Shown piece by piece: positions 31,860-63,834 of a stretch of 64,000 nt of DNA. The position numbers and the translations under genes are program-made. The notes under the pieces were generated by a model. That model searched no databases. It had not been told where the DNA came from and saw only the letters and a program-made list of their open reading frames with translations. The stretch covers positions 3,711,083 through 3,775,082 of the forward strand of contig NC_079387.1 of NCBI RefSeq assembly GCF_021018895.1, read 5' to 3'. Positions within the stretch are counted from its first letter, which is position 1. Each line of letters opens with the position of its first letter. The stretch is from Seriola aureovittata (lineage: Eukaryota > Chordata > Actinopteri > Carangiformes > Carangidae).

Positions 31860-31891
<32 letters not shown>
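31860..31891 (+). repeat. poly-G tract, 32 bases
   Basis: This is an uninterrupted run of 32 G as given in the sequence. Such long G homopolymers are rare and can form quadruplexes; the exact length may reflect assembly uncertainty. Confidence 0.9.
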
Positions 31892-31892
<1 letters not shown>

Positions 31893-32528
31893 GCCTTGCT
31901 GACAGTCTGGAGGTTCGGGGTTTAACCAGCAGGCCACCTGCTTTCTCAGCAATGAGGACTACAACAACAGCACAGAAGGAGGTCCACTTAAGGGGGTGTA
32001 GAGGATTTTTTGGGGTCAATTTTGGGGCAGAAAGGTCTTTGTATGTCTGGAAACAGTTGGTTAAAAGTAGAGGGAGGATGTATAGATATGTGTATGTAGT
32101 TTTTAATTTACTTATTAATAAAAACTTCTTTATAAAAGTTGGAGAAAACAGCAAATCAATTAAGTCATTGTTTACTACTTTAGTGTGTAAAGATACAATA
32201 TAAAACAACCTCAATATGCCATCAGGCCCAAACATGTTATTGATAGCACACAATGTAAATAATGGCCTCTATATCTGTGCCTCCAAACATCGGCAGTGGC
32301 ACAAATAGACATGGTTAATCCACGTGTGATCCCTCGGCCTCACAGTACATCCTGTACCCGCGGCGGCGAGCTTTAAGAAAACACCTTTTGTCAATGAAAT
32401 GGGATTTGCGAAAGTGCCATCTGGACACAAGAGCAGGAGATGTGCCTCCATGCAGTGTCTGATCCACCCAGCCAGTCAGCCAGCCACTGTGAGGTCAAGA
32501 TCTGGGATCAGACTGACCTGAGAACGGA

Positions 32529-32549
32529 GGGGGGGGGGGGGGGGGGGGG
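32529..32549 (+). repeat. poly-G tract, 21 bases
   Basis: This is a second uninterrupted G run on the same strand, about 640 bases from the 32-base tract. Confidence 0.9.
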
Positions 32550-33730
32550 TTCCTTTGCATGGATATACTTATATACATCAGATCAAAGACCACAATTGAT
32601 TCGATTTTGCTCAAGGACAACCCTAACGGAAGAATCTTATGGTTTTCCTTTGTATTTTTTAAACAGATCTAAATGAATGAAAATCAAATTAAGCAAAAAC
32701 AACAGAGAAATACTATAAAAGCCTTAATGTGACCGGCTGACTTGAAAAGAAACTGAGCTCTCTTCTCTGCAGCTAAACAGGAGGAAAAGCATAGCCTAGA
32801 AAATGTTACTAAAAATATCACAGACACAGTGAGCTGCTGTACCTTCAGGTTAAAATGTGGCCTTGAAATTAAACGTCAGTCACTGAACTATTATCTTGGT
32901 TTTGAAGGCCTAAAGGCTGATGATCGACTTTGGCTACGATCCATTTTTTTTAGCACAAAGTCCATCTTTCTGGAACTTTCTGCCACATCTCATGGCCTTC
33001 GTGGTAGAGACAGTGTCTTAGCGTTTGTCGATTTTGAAACCATATTTAGTCTGCCCTCACTTCTGAATGAATCTATAGGTTTTATTGTACGGCTGTTGTA
33101 TTACACTGTGTTGGTTTTAGTACAATGAATAAACTGGCAGTTAAGTGTATATTACCATGTTACACACATGTGTATGTGCATGCAGGTTAGGTTGAGTACA
33201 TATGTATGTTTTCTTTTTCCCTTTTAAAGCAGATCTTTATAAGTGGTATAGAAATGTTCTTTATCATTATTATTGCTATTATTATTATTGTACTTTGAGC
33301 CTCCATAAGAATATGATAGGAATTAGTTTTTTCCTTGCAGTCAGCCATTATCCATTTTATAAATTGCTTTTAATAAGATACACCTAGCATGTAATATATA
33401 CATAACAGTAACAGAAACCCTATTTACACACAAAAATCACCAAATAAAAGCCTCATCTCGAACTAAAGCTTAATGCCTACAAGTCAAACACCAGCTCCCA
33501 CAATCGCCTCCTCACCCTATATCTCTGCGCGCTCCCGTTTGCTTGTCCTCGCTAACAGCGTGCAGGTCCAAGTGAGAGAGAGGGGTGGGCGGAGCAAGCA
33601 CGGTATAGCTTTAGGGGGCTCGGTCATATGTAACCAATGAGAGGTCCAAGTATAGGCGCGTATTTGTCTGGTGGACTACCTCAGTACATATGTAATGAGG
33701 TCTGGTGAAGAAGCAGTCATTCATGCTTCT

Positions 33731-33775
33731 AACTGGGAAGTCTGGGTAAACTGGGAAGTCTGGGTAAACTGGGAG
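33731..33775 (+). repeat. 18-bp tandem repeat, 2.5 copies
   Basis: The unit AACTGGGAAGTCTGGGTA occurs twice perfectly, then partially. Confidence 0.9.
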
Positions 33776-34071
33776 GCGGTGATTGCTGGTTGTTTGCTAG
33801 AAATTGTTCAGTGGCATTATTTTTCTTTACATGTGGAAATAGGTTGGTTTACTTGTGGAAAACTTAAATTTTTACCTCAATTAAATGACCTCAATCCACA
33901 CGTTCAGGGTTACTAGAAGGAGAAAATTAATCTATGGTATATTTATGACTGAAATTCAACTTGCATATTTTCTAAAGTATGTCTCTTTCTTTAAGGAAAC
34001 CTGTCCAGATTCAACCAGTCAGACTTGTTATGTAGAAAGAAAACCGAACAGTCCACTTTTTGCTTTTTGTT

Positions 34072-35464
34072 TTTATTTTTATTTGAGGTGCAACTGTCTA
34101 GTGCAATTATAACGTCACATTTGTGATGGGCTGAGGAACATGCACAAACATCGACATACTTCTGCTAGGCATTTTCCTTTTTTTTTTTTCTTTTGCCAAG
34201 TATCTCATTATTGTGTTCAGCGCTCCAGTTGCACTATGAGCAACTCAAAACACTTGGCTGTACAAAAGACAAAAAAGAAGAAGAAAAAAAACAAAGGAAA
34301 AAACAAAACAAAACAAAAAAAAAAACAGTCATTCGTTAAAAAAACAACTACACACGTCCCCAAATGGTAAAACAGTCCAGATCATTTGAGCGAGTGAGTT
34401 TTAAGCGGCGGCAGAGGAGAGTTCACATACAGTACGAGGCCGTGTGTCACTGCAGGAGAGACAGCATCTTAGTGTGGAGGTAAATAATCCTCTTGTGGTC
34501 CCACCCTGAGTAATGACATCACAGGTAGTTCAAAACCTGGCAAAACCATAGATATATATATATATACAAATATATGAATAAAACAACTAAAAAAAGCTTA
34601 TATATGTATCTATGGTTAGAAACCAGGCACTTGGCAGAGTTTAATTGGAAATTTTTCATATGTACAAAGTTCACTACCTAGAAACAGTCATGTCCTATTT
34701 ATTCACCTTTCCATCATTTATTTTTACAGACCACTAGGACATTTATTACATCAATAAGAGCAAGAAGATCAACAGACAAACCAAATCCCAATCCTTTCCC
34801 AGCCCTCCCTAAAAAACATTAATTCCCTGCATAAATGTTTAATGCTCCATCCAAGAAGGGGGGAGGGTGCCTTAAGGGTGGGGATGGCGACGCTAACCTC
34901 GAAAAGAACACAGAGTTCTTAAAGTGAACAAGGAGACGCAGCTAATATATATATATATCAGAAATTTCTTTATAACCCCGCCTCAGCGCAGAAAATCTTG
35001 TCGTCTTCAGATACTGTGAGGATTGAGACCCAGAAAAAAGTCGGCTGGTTTATTTGACTCCCATTCCAGATGGGTTGTACGAATCTGTAAAGTTCGTCCG
35101 CTGTCGACATCGTCTGAAAAAAGTGCAAACGGAATAAAGAAATAAGCAGATGCTGAGTAAAAAACTGTGTGCAGATGGACAGCGATGAGTTGAGGTGGGG
35201 CGGGGGCAAGACGATGGCACACTTTCCACGGTTCACACTGCGAGGGATTCAACGGCACTGACAAGAGCGTGCAGCGTGCTCCCCTGATTGGCCGAGCCCT
35301 GGGTTAGCTCCTCCTTCCTCTGGTGGCCCTGAACAGTGGCGGCGCTGGCCGTAAGGGTCGACTATCAGTTCCTGTCAGCTCTGTCCTTTTCTTCATCATC
35401 AACACGGCGACCAGCACGACGACAACGATTGTCTGAAGCAGGTAATAAAAGTCGGAGACAAAGC

Positions 35465-35514
<50 letters not shown>

Positions 35515-35740
35515 TGCAACTCCAAAGTCTTTCAATTAAATAAAATGTGCAACAAAGGAAAGTTGTTTCGTCCTCCGGTTAAGTTGAAGTGTCCTTGAGA
35601 CGGTGGCATAGTCGGTCTTGATGCTAGAGTTAGTTCACAGTATGGCAAGACTCCTTCCTCCTCTTCCTTCTCCTCATCTTCTTCCTTCCATCCCCCCTAT
35701 TGCTCATCCTTAGGAGGCTCTCCAGTGTGCAGGTTCTGTG
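34072..35740 (-). other. tsc22d1: tsc22d1 3' UTR (probable)
   Basis: This is sequence downstream of the tsc22d1 stop codon. Minus-strand AATAAA hexamers (plus TTTATT) occur at 34072-34077 and 34078-34083, and others near 34699 and 34717. The true poly(A) site could not be determined. A (CA)n tract (35467-35513) and short TA runs lie within it. No other coding sequence was recognised. Confidence 0.55.
35467..35513 (+). repeat. (CA)n microsatellite in tsc22d1 3' UTR region
   Basis: The tract is about 23 pure CA units; on the transcript strand it reads (GU)n. Confidence 0.95.
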
Positions 35741-56306
<20,566 letters not shown>

Positions 56307-57110
56307 CTCTACAGTCGAGGTGTTAATGAAGGCCAAGAGGTGGCTGACGGCTGTTTGCGCTACCTACTAGCTAACACAGATGCTAGCTAGCTGGGTCAGC
56401 TCAGTACCGCGATACTAACGAGCCATAAGTGAGAAGTCAGATGATTTATGTCCTTTAAAATCAAGCTAAATGTTACGATCTGTAGTTAGGCAGAGACGCT
56501 AGCTTATGAGCAGTGTCCCTTTTCTTAACACAAGTATTAATACAACTTCAGAAAGATAAAACCCACTGTATTCAATGAAGCAAATAAAATAAACAAAGAA
56601 TGCGAAATTTCGCTAGCCGTTAGCCTTAAAGCTGTGTTGGGTCGCCAGAGGCGATTAGCCACACTCTTGGTGAACCTTTGCAGTACTAATTACGATTATT
56701 TTGCGGAAAGCAGTGCTCACTATTAAGCACAAATAAATAAGTCTAGCCCTGACAAGTTTAGGTGCACTCAGGTGGTCTTCAAAGTGAATCTGGAAGCTTC
56801 TTAGCTGGCCGGTGAATGTCGCAGGAAAGCAATCGTTGCATCCATTCCTCTCCCGGACGTCGAGTCTCCTTTTTCCCGAATCAAAAATGAGTCCGGCGAT
56901 GAATAAACTTCCTCTGTTGTGAATATGCAGTGGTGTCTGAATTATATCCGTCTTTGCAGTGCTAAAAAGTGCTCGCTAAGTCCATCCCGAGACGTCTTAC
57001 CGAGTCCGTGTTTGCTGTATCATTGCCGGTGAGCAGCAGCAGCTAACGGGCTGTCAGTCTCAGAGGAGGGAGGAGGAATGCAAACACATCGACTGCGCAT
57101 GCACGTCCCT
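56307..57110 (-). promoter_or_regulatory. tsc22d1 long-isoform 5' UTR and promoter region
   Basis: Sequence upstream of the ATG at 56306 is moderately GC-rich and lacks long ORFs. Near 57093-57102 a TGCGCATGCA element resembles an NRF1 site, and the sequence turns AT-rich beyond about 57120. The transcription start was not located; the region from about 56960 to 57110 is the likeliest promoter. Confidence 0.45.
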
Positions 57111-59815
57111 GCCCATTTTGTCAGCCTGGAGTAACGTTCAAACTCAAATATTAAATCGAAATTTACATACTCTAGGTATTTATGTATGGCATGACTTTTC
57201 TCTTACAAAGGTCGATTTTTTTCACATACCAATCGTTTTTCTCAGCTAAACATTTTATTTCAGTAATTGTAATATTACAAAATTGGGCTTTTTCCAAAGT
57301 ACTTCACATGAACAAAATGTCAATATTCAGAATATCCGTTTTACAGTATTTACTAAGAACTTTAAGGCACCATGGGGCTCTGGGTTGTGTTTATTTTTTC
57401 TCTTTCCCCACTGTTTGGGAAGTGCTACTATACTGTATGTAAGCTGTAGGCTATAGGCTTAACAGTATCGATGTGTGTCCTTCAATCTGCTCTAAGCATA
57501 GGTATTTTACTCGTTTATTTCCCAGTTATTGGTTGACATGACAAATTATACATACAGTATACTGCATTTTACAAAACTTTCAGCATTTATTTTCTGTATT
57601 TAAATGACCTTTGATGTACAGGTTAACAAGCCAATCATTGTTGACAACATGCAATGCAAAACAAGTCCTGACACAAAGATAAAGTTGCACCACCTCCTCA
57701 TGTAGGATTAGCACGTTTTGCCTGTTCTGTCAAATTCAGCCAGAGGCAAAAGGCTCTATACAAATTACTGTACAAATCCCCTATATAGATCTTACACAGC
57801 AATAACCACCCTGATTTTGATCTACCTGTTTGTTTTTGTGCCTGCCTTCTGGCGACAGATTCTCATATTAACCCTAAAAGCAACAGCAGGACCGCAGGTA
57901 TGACTGATGTGCTGCTGGAGTGACGAGAATCAGTGTCAAAGAGTTATGACGCACCTGTCAGAGCACTTCCAACATGTCAACATCACAGCTATTCATAAAC
58001 TCATCACATGCACCTGTAGGGGAGGGTGAGCTATGGGTAAGTTCCACTCTGAGGTCTGACTCCAAAGCTTACGTAAGTTTGAACCCACAGAAAGTAAACA
58101 GTGAAATCTAAGTCATGCTTTCTGTAAACGTTCAACTTGAACGTCAAGACTGTTCCTGGATAGCCTTGGCATCTACTGATAAGCAGTTCAGACAGTGTTT
58201 ACCTCAGATCGATGCAAGGGGGTTATATCAGCCTCTATTTAAATTCAAAATGAATTAAAATGCGAAAAAGCTCATAATCACAGGAAATTTTCCTCTTGCT
58301 CAATAGTGATTTAATTGTACATCAAATAAAGTAAATAACCAACAAAAACGCTGACAACAGCTGACAATAAAATGTAATAAATAATAATGATGCTGACAAA
58401 TGATAAAGTAATACAACATCTTTTACATTGTGTGTTAATGTGGCTTTGCAGCTGTCTATTCAGCAATCACTACATGTCACTTTCAAGATGTTATTCAATT
58501 TTGATTATTTCTTTAGTTTTAAATGTTAAAAATGTTTAAGATTGGGACATAAATGTATATTGTAGATGTAAACAAATATGGATTCAGTAGTTAGCATGTG
58601 ATCCTACAATGCAATACTCCATTTGTTTCAAAATAAAATAAAATAAAGTAATAAATAAATGAAAGAAAACAACTACTTCTCACATCCATTGTAATTTGTT
58701 GTTAGTCTCCGCCTCTAGCATCCTGAATGTTCCCTGGATGTTCCATGATGACAGATCTGTAGAAGTCATATTTGAAGGTTGTAGTGCACAGACTGTACGG
58801 TGCCGTTTCACTCATAGCAAATGTCTGCAGCTAAACATGGTCCACACTGAAAGAAAAACAAAACAGATGGATATTTGATCTCTACACAGAAGAGGAAACA
58901 AGCTGTTAACTGTCTCCTCTATCAGAAGATACTTTTTCTATTTACAGTTAAATCATTTAAATTTCATTTAAATTTTTTCCTCAATAATGCATAGTAGTAC
59001 TAATGATCTCAGAGTGCATTATAGTCCAAAATGAAACCTAATAACCTGAACTTACATTTAAAATAATCTTTATAAATTGCCCATGCATAATATCATTTGC
59101 ATCCTTTCCATTTCAGACAGTGTTGCATTATTTTTCATCATTTGGGCTTTCTGGTATGGGTGTGATTCTACCCAGTTGTTCACCTGCCCAGGATGATGCC
59201 CTCTTTTCAGGGCATAGTGGTAGAGACTTTAGGAAAGCCTGGTTACCAGTTTATTGGCTTTGTTGATGTGGGTGGCTGTAACACAGGGGTAAATTCTTTA
59301 AATGTTTCCCCTTCACAGAAAATAGCACAGACACTTTCCAGAATGAAAATTATTACTGCAGAAATATCTCACAATCTGTTTCGTGTCTCTGTTGTGACAT
59401 TATTTACTCCCTCTTAGCAAGTTCTACCACATGAGCATAAACAGAGTCCTTATTATGGAAACCTTATAATAGAAATAGATATGACATTGAAGACCCACAT
59501 TAATAGTGTGATATGTCAAAGTGGAGAAACACTGACAGCCTTACGTCCATTTACTCATCTTCTAATGGCCAATGGCTACTTCCAGCATGACAAACATGAA
59601 AGTTATATACAGTGTATTAGTAAAACACTTTGTTAATGTTTTTATCCCCTTTGTTACTTAGAACATGGCAAGCATCCAGAAATCAACATATCTGTAAATA
59701 AATCTATTAACTGATTGCAAGCCTTGTTTCCTGGTGGTATGTGGCTCCAGTTATGAACCTTTAGTACCCAACACAGAGCCTCAGGATCCATGTCATGTAC
59801 ATGTCACAAAACTCA
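57111..59815. other. intergenic, no gene recognised
   Basis: AT-rich sequence has only short spurious ORFs on both strands. Small A/T tracts occur near 58620-58660. Nothing with family similarity was seen. Confidence 0.55.
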
Positions 59816-59888
59816 TGCCCCGTGTGAGGCTCGAACTCACGACCTTCAGATTATGAGACTGATGCGCTGCCTACTGCGCCAACGAGGC
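59816..59888 (-). tRNA. tRNA-Met (CAU), elongator, copy 1
   Basis: The minus-strand cloverleaf has acceptor GCCTCGT paired to ACGGGGC (one T-G wobble), D-loop GGCGCAGTAGGCAGCGC, anticodon loop CTCATAA with CAU, box B GAGTTCGAGCCTC and discriminator A. TTTT follows at about 59807-59810. It is nearly identical to the copy at 62813, differing at base 26 (A rather than G). Confidence 0.96.
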
Positions 59889-60086
59889 CTACAATGCTAC
59901 ATGAACAGATGGGAAAAATCGTAACATCTATTGAATTTAAAACACAAAAGTTTATGTAACATGATTGAAGAACGTTTGGTAAGGATGTTTTTGAAGGCAT
60001 CTGACACCAGCCAAACAGTTGAGGCAGAATGTAGAGGTCCTTTTAGTCGGCGTGGCGTCGACAGCTGTAAAACTATTTGGAAGTAA

Positions 60087-60163
60087 GCATTGGTGGTTCA
60101 GTGGTAGAATTCTCGCCTGCCACGCGGGGGCGAGAGGCCCGGGTTCGATTCCCGGCCAATGCA
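60087..60163 (+). tRNA. tRNA-Gly (GCC) with 6-nt insertion in the variable region
   Basis: Acceptor GCATTGG/CCAATGC, D-arm, anticodon stem CTCGC (60112-60116) with GCGGG (60124-60128), anticodon GCC (60119-60121) and T-arm CCGGG/CCCGG are all intact. It matches the usual vertebrate tRNA-Gly(GCC) except that the variable region is 10 bases (60129-60138) rather than 4. The gene is therefore 77 bases instead of 71. It may be functional or a recently disturbed copy. No TTTT occurs until about 60194. Confidence 0.85.
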
Positions 60164-60930
60164 GCTACCCTTTAAGTTTCTGTATAATTGAACATTTTAT
60201 GCCTTGTCAAGTAAGCATTGTATGATTTTAACATAGTCTACCAAACAGCAACACAATCACAACTAGAAAATTCCAGGGAAATTTTGAGTGCCACGGGGGC
60301 TACTGCCGGGATGAGTACATGATTTATTTCCAGTGTTCAAAAGTCACCCTGATCATATTCTGGTTTTGAGAAATGTCTTGATATAAAAGACTCTGATATA
60401 AAACATTGTCACATCCCTCCATCATGTATTATGTGGGAAATATCTCATATTCTGTGTTGGTTTTTTTAATAAAACAATAGGCAACATGTCTTCAAACTGG
60501 CATTTAAAGGGTTAAAATCCTGAAAACTAATAAACATTTGATAGGTTTGAGCAGAACTGAAGTGGTTTAAGAGATTTATGCAAAAAAAGCAGAAAGAAAT
60601 ATTGATATATGATGATTTTTTAGCTTTTTCTTTGTGTGTCCTTTTTTGGACGCGAGGAACCCCAGAGGGTATAAAATGTGTTACCACATAGACCTGTGTA
60701 TAATAGACCTGTAACAGTAACTGACATTAGATTTTAAAAATATGTCAAAAAAGACACTTTCTTGCAGAAATCCATACCTTCAGCTGTAACACAGCCAAAA
60801 TGATCAGCAAATCAAAAAAGAAAAGTGAAGAAAATGTCCAAAGAAGGACAGAGGGACCCCTGAGGGTTAATAAATCCCATGAACCGCTATTTAAATTACC
60901 ACTATTAAGTTTTTTTCTGTGCTAAATTTA
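60164..60930. other. intergenic between tRNA-Gly and TE-like block
   Basis: AT-rich unique-looking sequence with no ORF of note and no recognised element. Confidence 0.45.
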
Positions 60931-62160
60931 ACATTACTGGGGAGGAGAGCAACGCGACTAGAAGTGACAGCGAGAGAGGGCTAGTAGCTTCTCCTCTCCT
61001 CTGTCTCAGCGGAGACCGTCACAACTTCATTCACTCTTTTAACAAAACAAAAAAAAAAGCAACGAAGGTTGCTAGGCGCACGCACGCACGCACGCACACA
61101 GGTCAGGAGCTGCCATTGCCATGGCAATGTGAAAATCTGCCCAGAATTTGGCTTCTACATGGCTTCAAAACAACTGCAAATTATGAGAAAACGGTTACTT
61201 CTTTTCAAAAACTGAAAAGACCGTGCCAGACACTGAAGCCAGAAGTTTCTACAGTCTCTATTTTATTCAGATATTCCTTAAAATGAGTGAGTAAGCTCAG
61301 TGCGAAGACAGAGAGAGATTCTTTTGAAAAAAAAAGACGATTACATTAGGTGTCAATGAGAGTGAGACAGGTATTGCTGCCGGACTCGGAACCCCCGTTT
61401 AAATTTTGTGCAGACCCTGCCTGTCAAAGTTACATTTTATGAATCCCAACAACTATGTCTACATTTTCAGAAAGAATTATTTGTCTCCTTTTTACGGTTT
61501 GGCCGTGAGCTCGAGTTAAAAATAAAAATAAAGGTTATTTTTTACTGCTTCACGCACTCTAGCCAACTGACGCTTTCACTCTAACTTTGAAGAAAAAGTG
61601 ATTTGCACTCCTCCTTTGAGTGCTCATAGTTTGAAAAGTTTACATGTTATGTAAAAACAGTTCCTATCTTTTTGAGAGAGCAGAAGTTTTCCTCGGTTTT
61701 ATAGTTTGAATCACATTTCTACGTGCAGGTATGAGAGAGCTGGGTGACTCAGCAAAAAGGTGCAATTTTGTAGAAAAAAGGTGGGTTTCTAAAGAAAATT
61801 CCAATGCATTTCTAATGCATTATTTATTCCCAGTTTTTTGGGAATAACTTTGGGAAAAATTGGAATTTTAACACCAAAAGTCATAGCACCCCTTGCGGGA
61901 TCAAGACGCACGTTTTGATGTATATATTACCGGGGTTTTCTCAAAGCTGCGGGACGAGTTACGCGCCGAAATTTGGCGGAAGAATAATAAACCCGAAACA
62001 GAAGATTAATAGATGCCTCGGGGCTCCGCCCCGAGGCACTCCTCTCAGCTATTCTAGCTGTAGAGGAGTGCCTCGGAGCTGAGCACCCGTGGCACTAATT
62101 ACATTCTCCTTTGAATTGCTTCGCGACTGTTGGGGCGCACCAGGCCCTACTCTAGAAACT
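60930..62160. mobile_element. non-autonomous dispersed element (probable)
   Basis: The block of about 1.2 kb has no meaningful ORF. Its right part reads CTTGCGGGATCAAGACGCAC, then GAATAATAAACCCGAAACAG and a GC hairpin at 62015-62037 in which GCCTCGGGGC pairs with GCCCCGAGGC. This layout recalls a repeat I associate with teleost genomes. The left boundary is uncertain. A (CGCA)n tract sits at about 61077-61097. Class is unassigned. Confidence 0.45.
62015..62037. repeat. perfect GC-rich hairpin
   Basis: GCCTCGGGGC and GCCCCGAGGC form a 10-bp stem with a three-base loop. A second, looser inverted pair of GAGGAGTGCCTCGG type follows within 60 bases. Confidence 0.85.
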
Positions 62161-62513
62161 AACAGTGAAGACATACATACACTCAGTGTATATATGTATA
62201 TATTTTGCTATCAAAAAGTACAATAATCCCAAATCCCAATGTGCAGCCATGGCCCCATTGTTTAAACCAGGGGACAACTGATGGCACTCCGTAACACAGC
62301 GATGCTAGCCGGAGAGAGACCTGACGAATACAACTTCCTTTCAACTCAAATGATTCTTGTAGTTTCCTTGAGACTACTTTGATTGTATTAAGTACTAGAT
62401 GTCCACAAACTTTCTCTACCTTAATGAGGGTAGTACAACTGCTCTGGATACACAGTGCAGTGAAAATGACTAAACATAATTCCAAAGAAAACTGTACATA
62501 CAAGAAGACACAT

Positions 62514-62585
62514 CCCCCATGTGAAGCTCAAGCTCTCCACCTTCAGATTATGAGACTGAGGTGCTGCCTGCTGTGCCAACAAGGC
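62514..62585 (-). pseudogene. degenerate tRNA-Met copy
   Basis: The anticodon arm CAGTCTCATAATCTGAAGG is preserved. The acceptor strands, D-stem and T-arm have several substitutions (for example GGTGGAGAGCTTGAGCTTC in place of the intact T-arm), which break pairing. It is probably a decayed duplicate of the copies at 59816 and 62813. Confidence 0.85.
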
Positions 62586-62812
62586 CCAAACAAAGTGAAA
62601 ATGAATGGATTACATGGAATTGTATGTAGTAGGAAGAAGTTTTGACACATCATTCTCAGTGAGAGGGGTGAATGACTGAGGAGACTGGGATGAACATGTG
62701 GTAAGACATATACTGATTTCATAATTTTTCCTCACCTTTCCAACTGCTCCATCGACACAATGTCTAAATGACTTCATGAAGCTCCACACAATCCTGTATG
62801 TTACAAAACCAT

Positions 62813-62885
62813 TGCCCCGTGTGAGGCTCGAACTCACGACCTTCAGATTATGAGACTGACGCGCTGCCTACTGCGCCAACGAGGC
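62813..62885 (-). tRNA. tRNA-Met (CAU), elongator, copy 2
   Basis: A complete cloverleaf matches copy 1 with G at position 26. The acceptor, D-stem, anticodon and T-stem pair fully, and TTTT follows at 62806-62809. Flanking sequence on the 5' side of the tRNA (higher plus coordinates) shares an AACACAAAAGTT stretch with copy 1, indicating segmental duplication. Confidence 0.97.
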
Positions 62886-63180
62886 CTACAACTCAGAGCA
62901 AATAAATGGTTAAAATCGATGACATCCATTGATGTAACATGAACACAAAAGTTGTCCTTCACACAAAAACATGAATCAAGCACCTGAAAATATGCTGGTA
63001 GCATGTGTAGTACTGGAGCACTGCTGTGCTCTAACGGTTTTTCTACTGTATTGACTAGAGAACTTTGGCCTTAGGCGGCTCACAGAACCCTTCAACTGTT
63101 TAGCTAAACAGCCGTAAACCATTCATTCTTTAGTATATTCTTAAAATAAACATAAGAATTCTATTTTTCTTTAATTGTAG

Positions 63181-63398
63181 GTCTGGATGCAGAAGAAAGC
63201 TGTGTTCTTCCAGGTGGAAAATCTGTGTTGTGTTCTCAAGTATGAGGCCAGTGGAGTGGGTGTTGCAGCCGCCATATCAGAAGATGACCACGTGGTTGGT
63301 TTTGGAGCCTCGGCCAAGAGCACCTGGAAGGAGATATGGGATAGCAGGGCTGATGGCTATGCAGACATCATCATCAGAAAGATGCGTCCCAGGGACAC
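63181..63398 (+). CDS. unidentified exon-like ORF
   Basis: A polypyrimidine tract and TTTAATTGTAG acceptor precede a 218-base open segment ending at a GTATGT donor. The frame starting at 63181 codes about 72 residues (VWMQKKAVFFQVEN, then ISEDDHVVGFGASAKSTW and YADIIIRKMRPRD) without a stop. Entry phase is 0 and exit phase 2. Codon use and lack of low complexity suggest genuine coding sequence. I do not recognise the family; neighbours of TSC22D1 in human did not match from memory. It could be an internal exon of a gene continuing beyond the right edge, or a fragment of a mobile-element ORF. Confidence 0.45.
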
Positions 63399-63660
63399 GT
63401 ATGTACAAGCTGCATTGGTACCTGTGGTTTCCAAAACTGCTGAGCATTCGTCAAGGGCCCTAGCTAATCCCAATTTATTTTATTCATATTTTTATTCACA
63501 TTTTTTGACATGAAATGTAAGGTTAGGTGTCTACTGAAGAGTCATTTGACCCAGGTGTGAATGCAGATTGAATCCTTTTCCACTACCATCAAAAGCCCAA
63601 TGTTTGTGAGTATTTGCTGGGTTTTTGACCAGTGGTAAAGGGGCTAAGGAGTCAAATATT

Positions 63661-63711
63661 AAAAAAAAATAAATAAATAAATAAATAAATAAATAAAAAA
63701 ATAAATAAAAA
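63661..63711 (+). repeat. (AAAT)n microsatellite
   Basis: Seven or more AAAT units have A-run interruptions on both sides. Confidence 0.92.
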
Positions 63712-63814
63712 TCCTCCCCCCCACACTTTGCTGTCATCAGACTGGGAAGCTTTTATCTTTCGACCATCCCTGTACCTTTCTAAAATCAGACATTCACACC
63801 CGGTATTCATCATG

Positions 63815-63834
63815 AACTGCCTACTGTGCCAACG
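63815..63834 (-). pseudogene. fragment of a tRNA-Met-like sequence
   Basis: ACTGCCTACTGTGCCAACGA on the plus strand matches 18 of 20 bases of the 5' half of the tRNA-Met genes at 59816 and 62813. Only this piece remains. Confidence 0.4.

Larger units (their letters stand above)
25601..34071. other. gene-poor intergenic interval, right half
   Basis: No confident exon was found. Contents are (GT)n tracts at about 25927 and 26788, a CpG-rich stretch at about 28540-28780, a compound (CA)n at about 30455, poly-G tracts at 31860 and 32529, a GC-richer CCAAT-containing block at about 33480-33660, and an 18-bp tandem repeat at 33731. It separates the 3' end of ccdc122 from the 3' end of tsc22d1. Confidence 0.5.

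Noticed and set aside
31719..32253. Minus-strand ORFs with poly-Pro
   Set aside because: The proline runs come from the 32-base G homopolymer; the rest has no family similarity.
56307..56336. Ten extra N-terminal codons before the tsc22d1 long-isoform ATG
   Set aside because: The open frame does extend upstream, but the codon at 56334-56336 is TTG, not ATG; the first ATG is at 56306 and matches the family start.
60019..60225. 68-codon plus-strand ORF through the tRNA-Gly
   Set aside because: It reads directly through the tRNA gene; its apparent sequence complexity comes from the tRNA itself.
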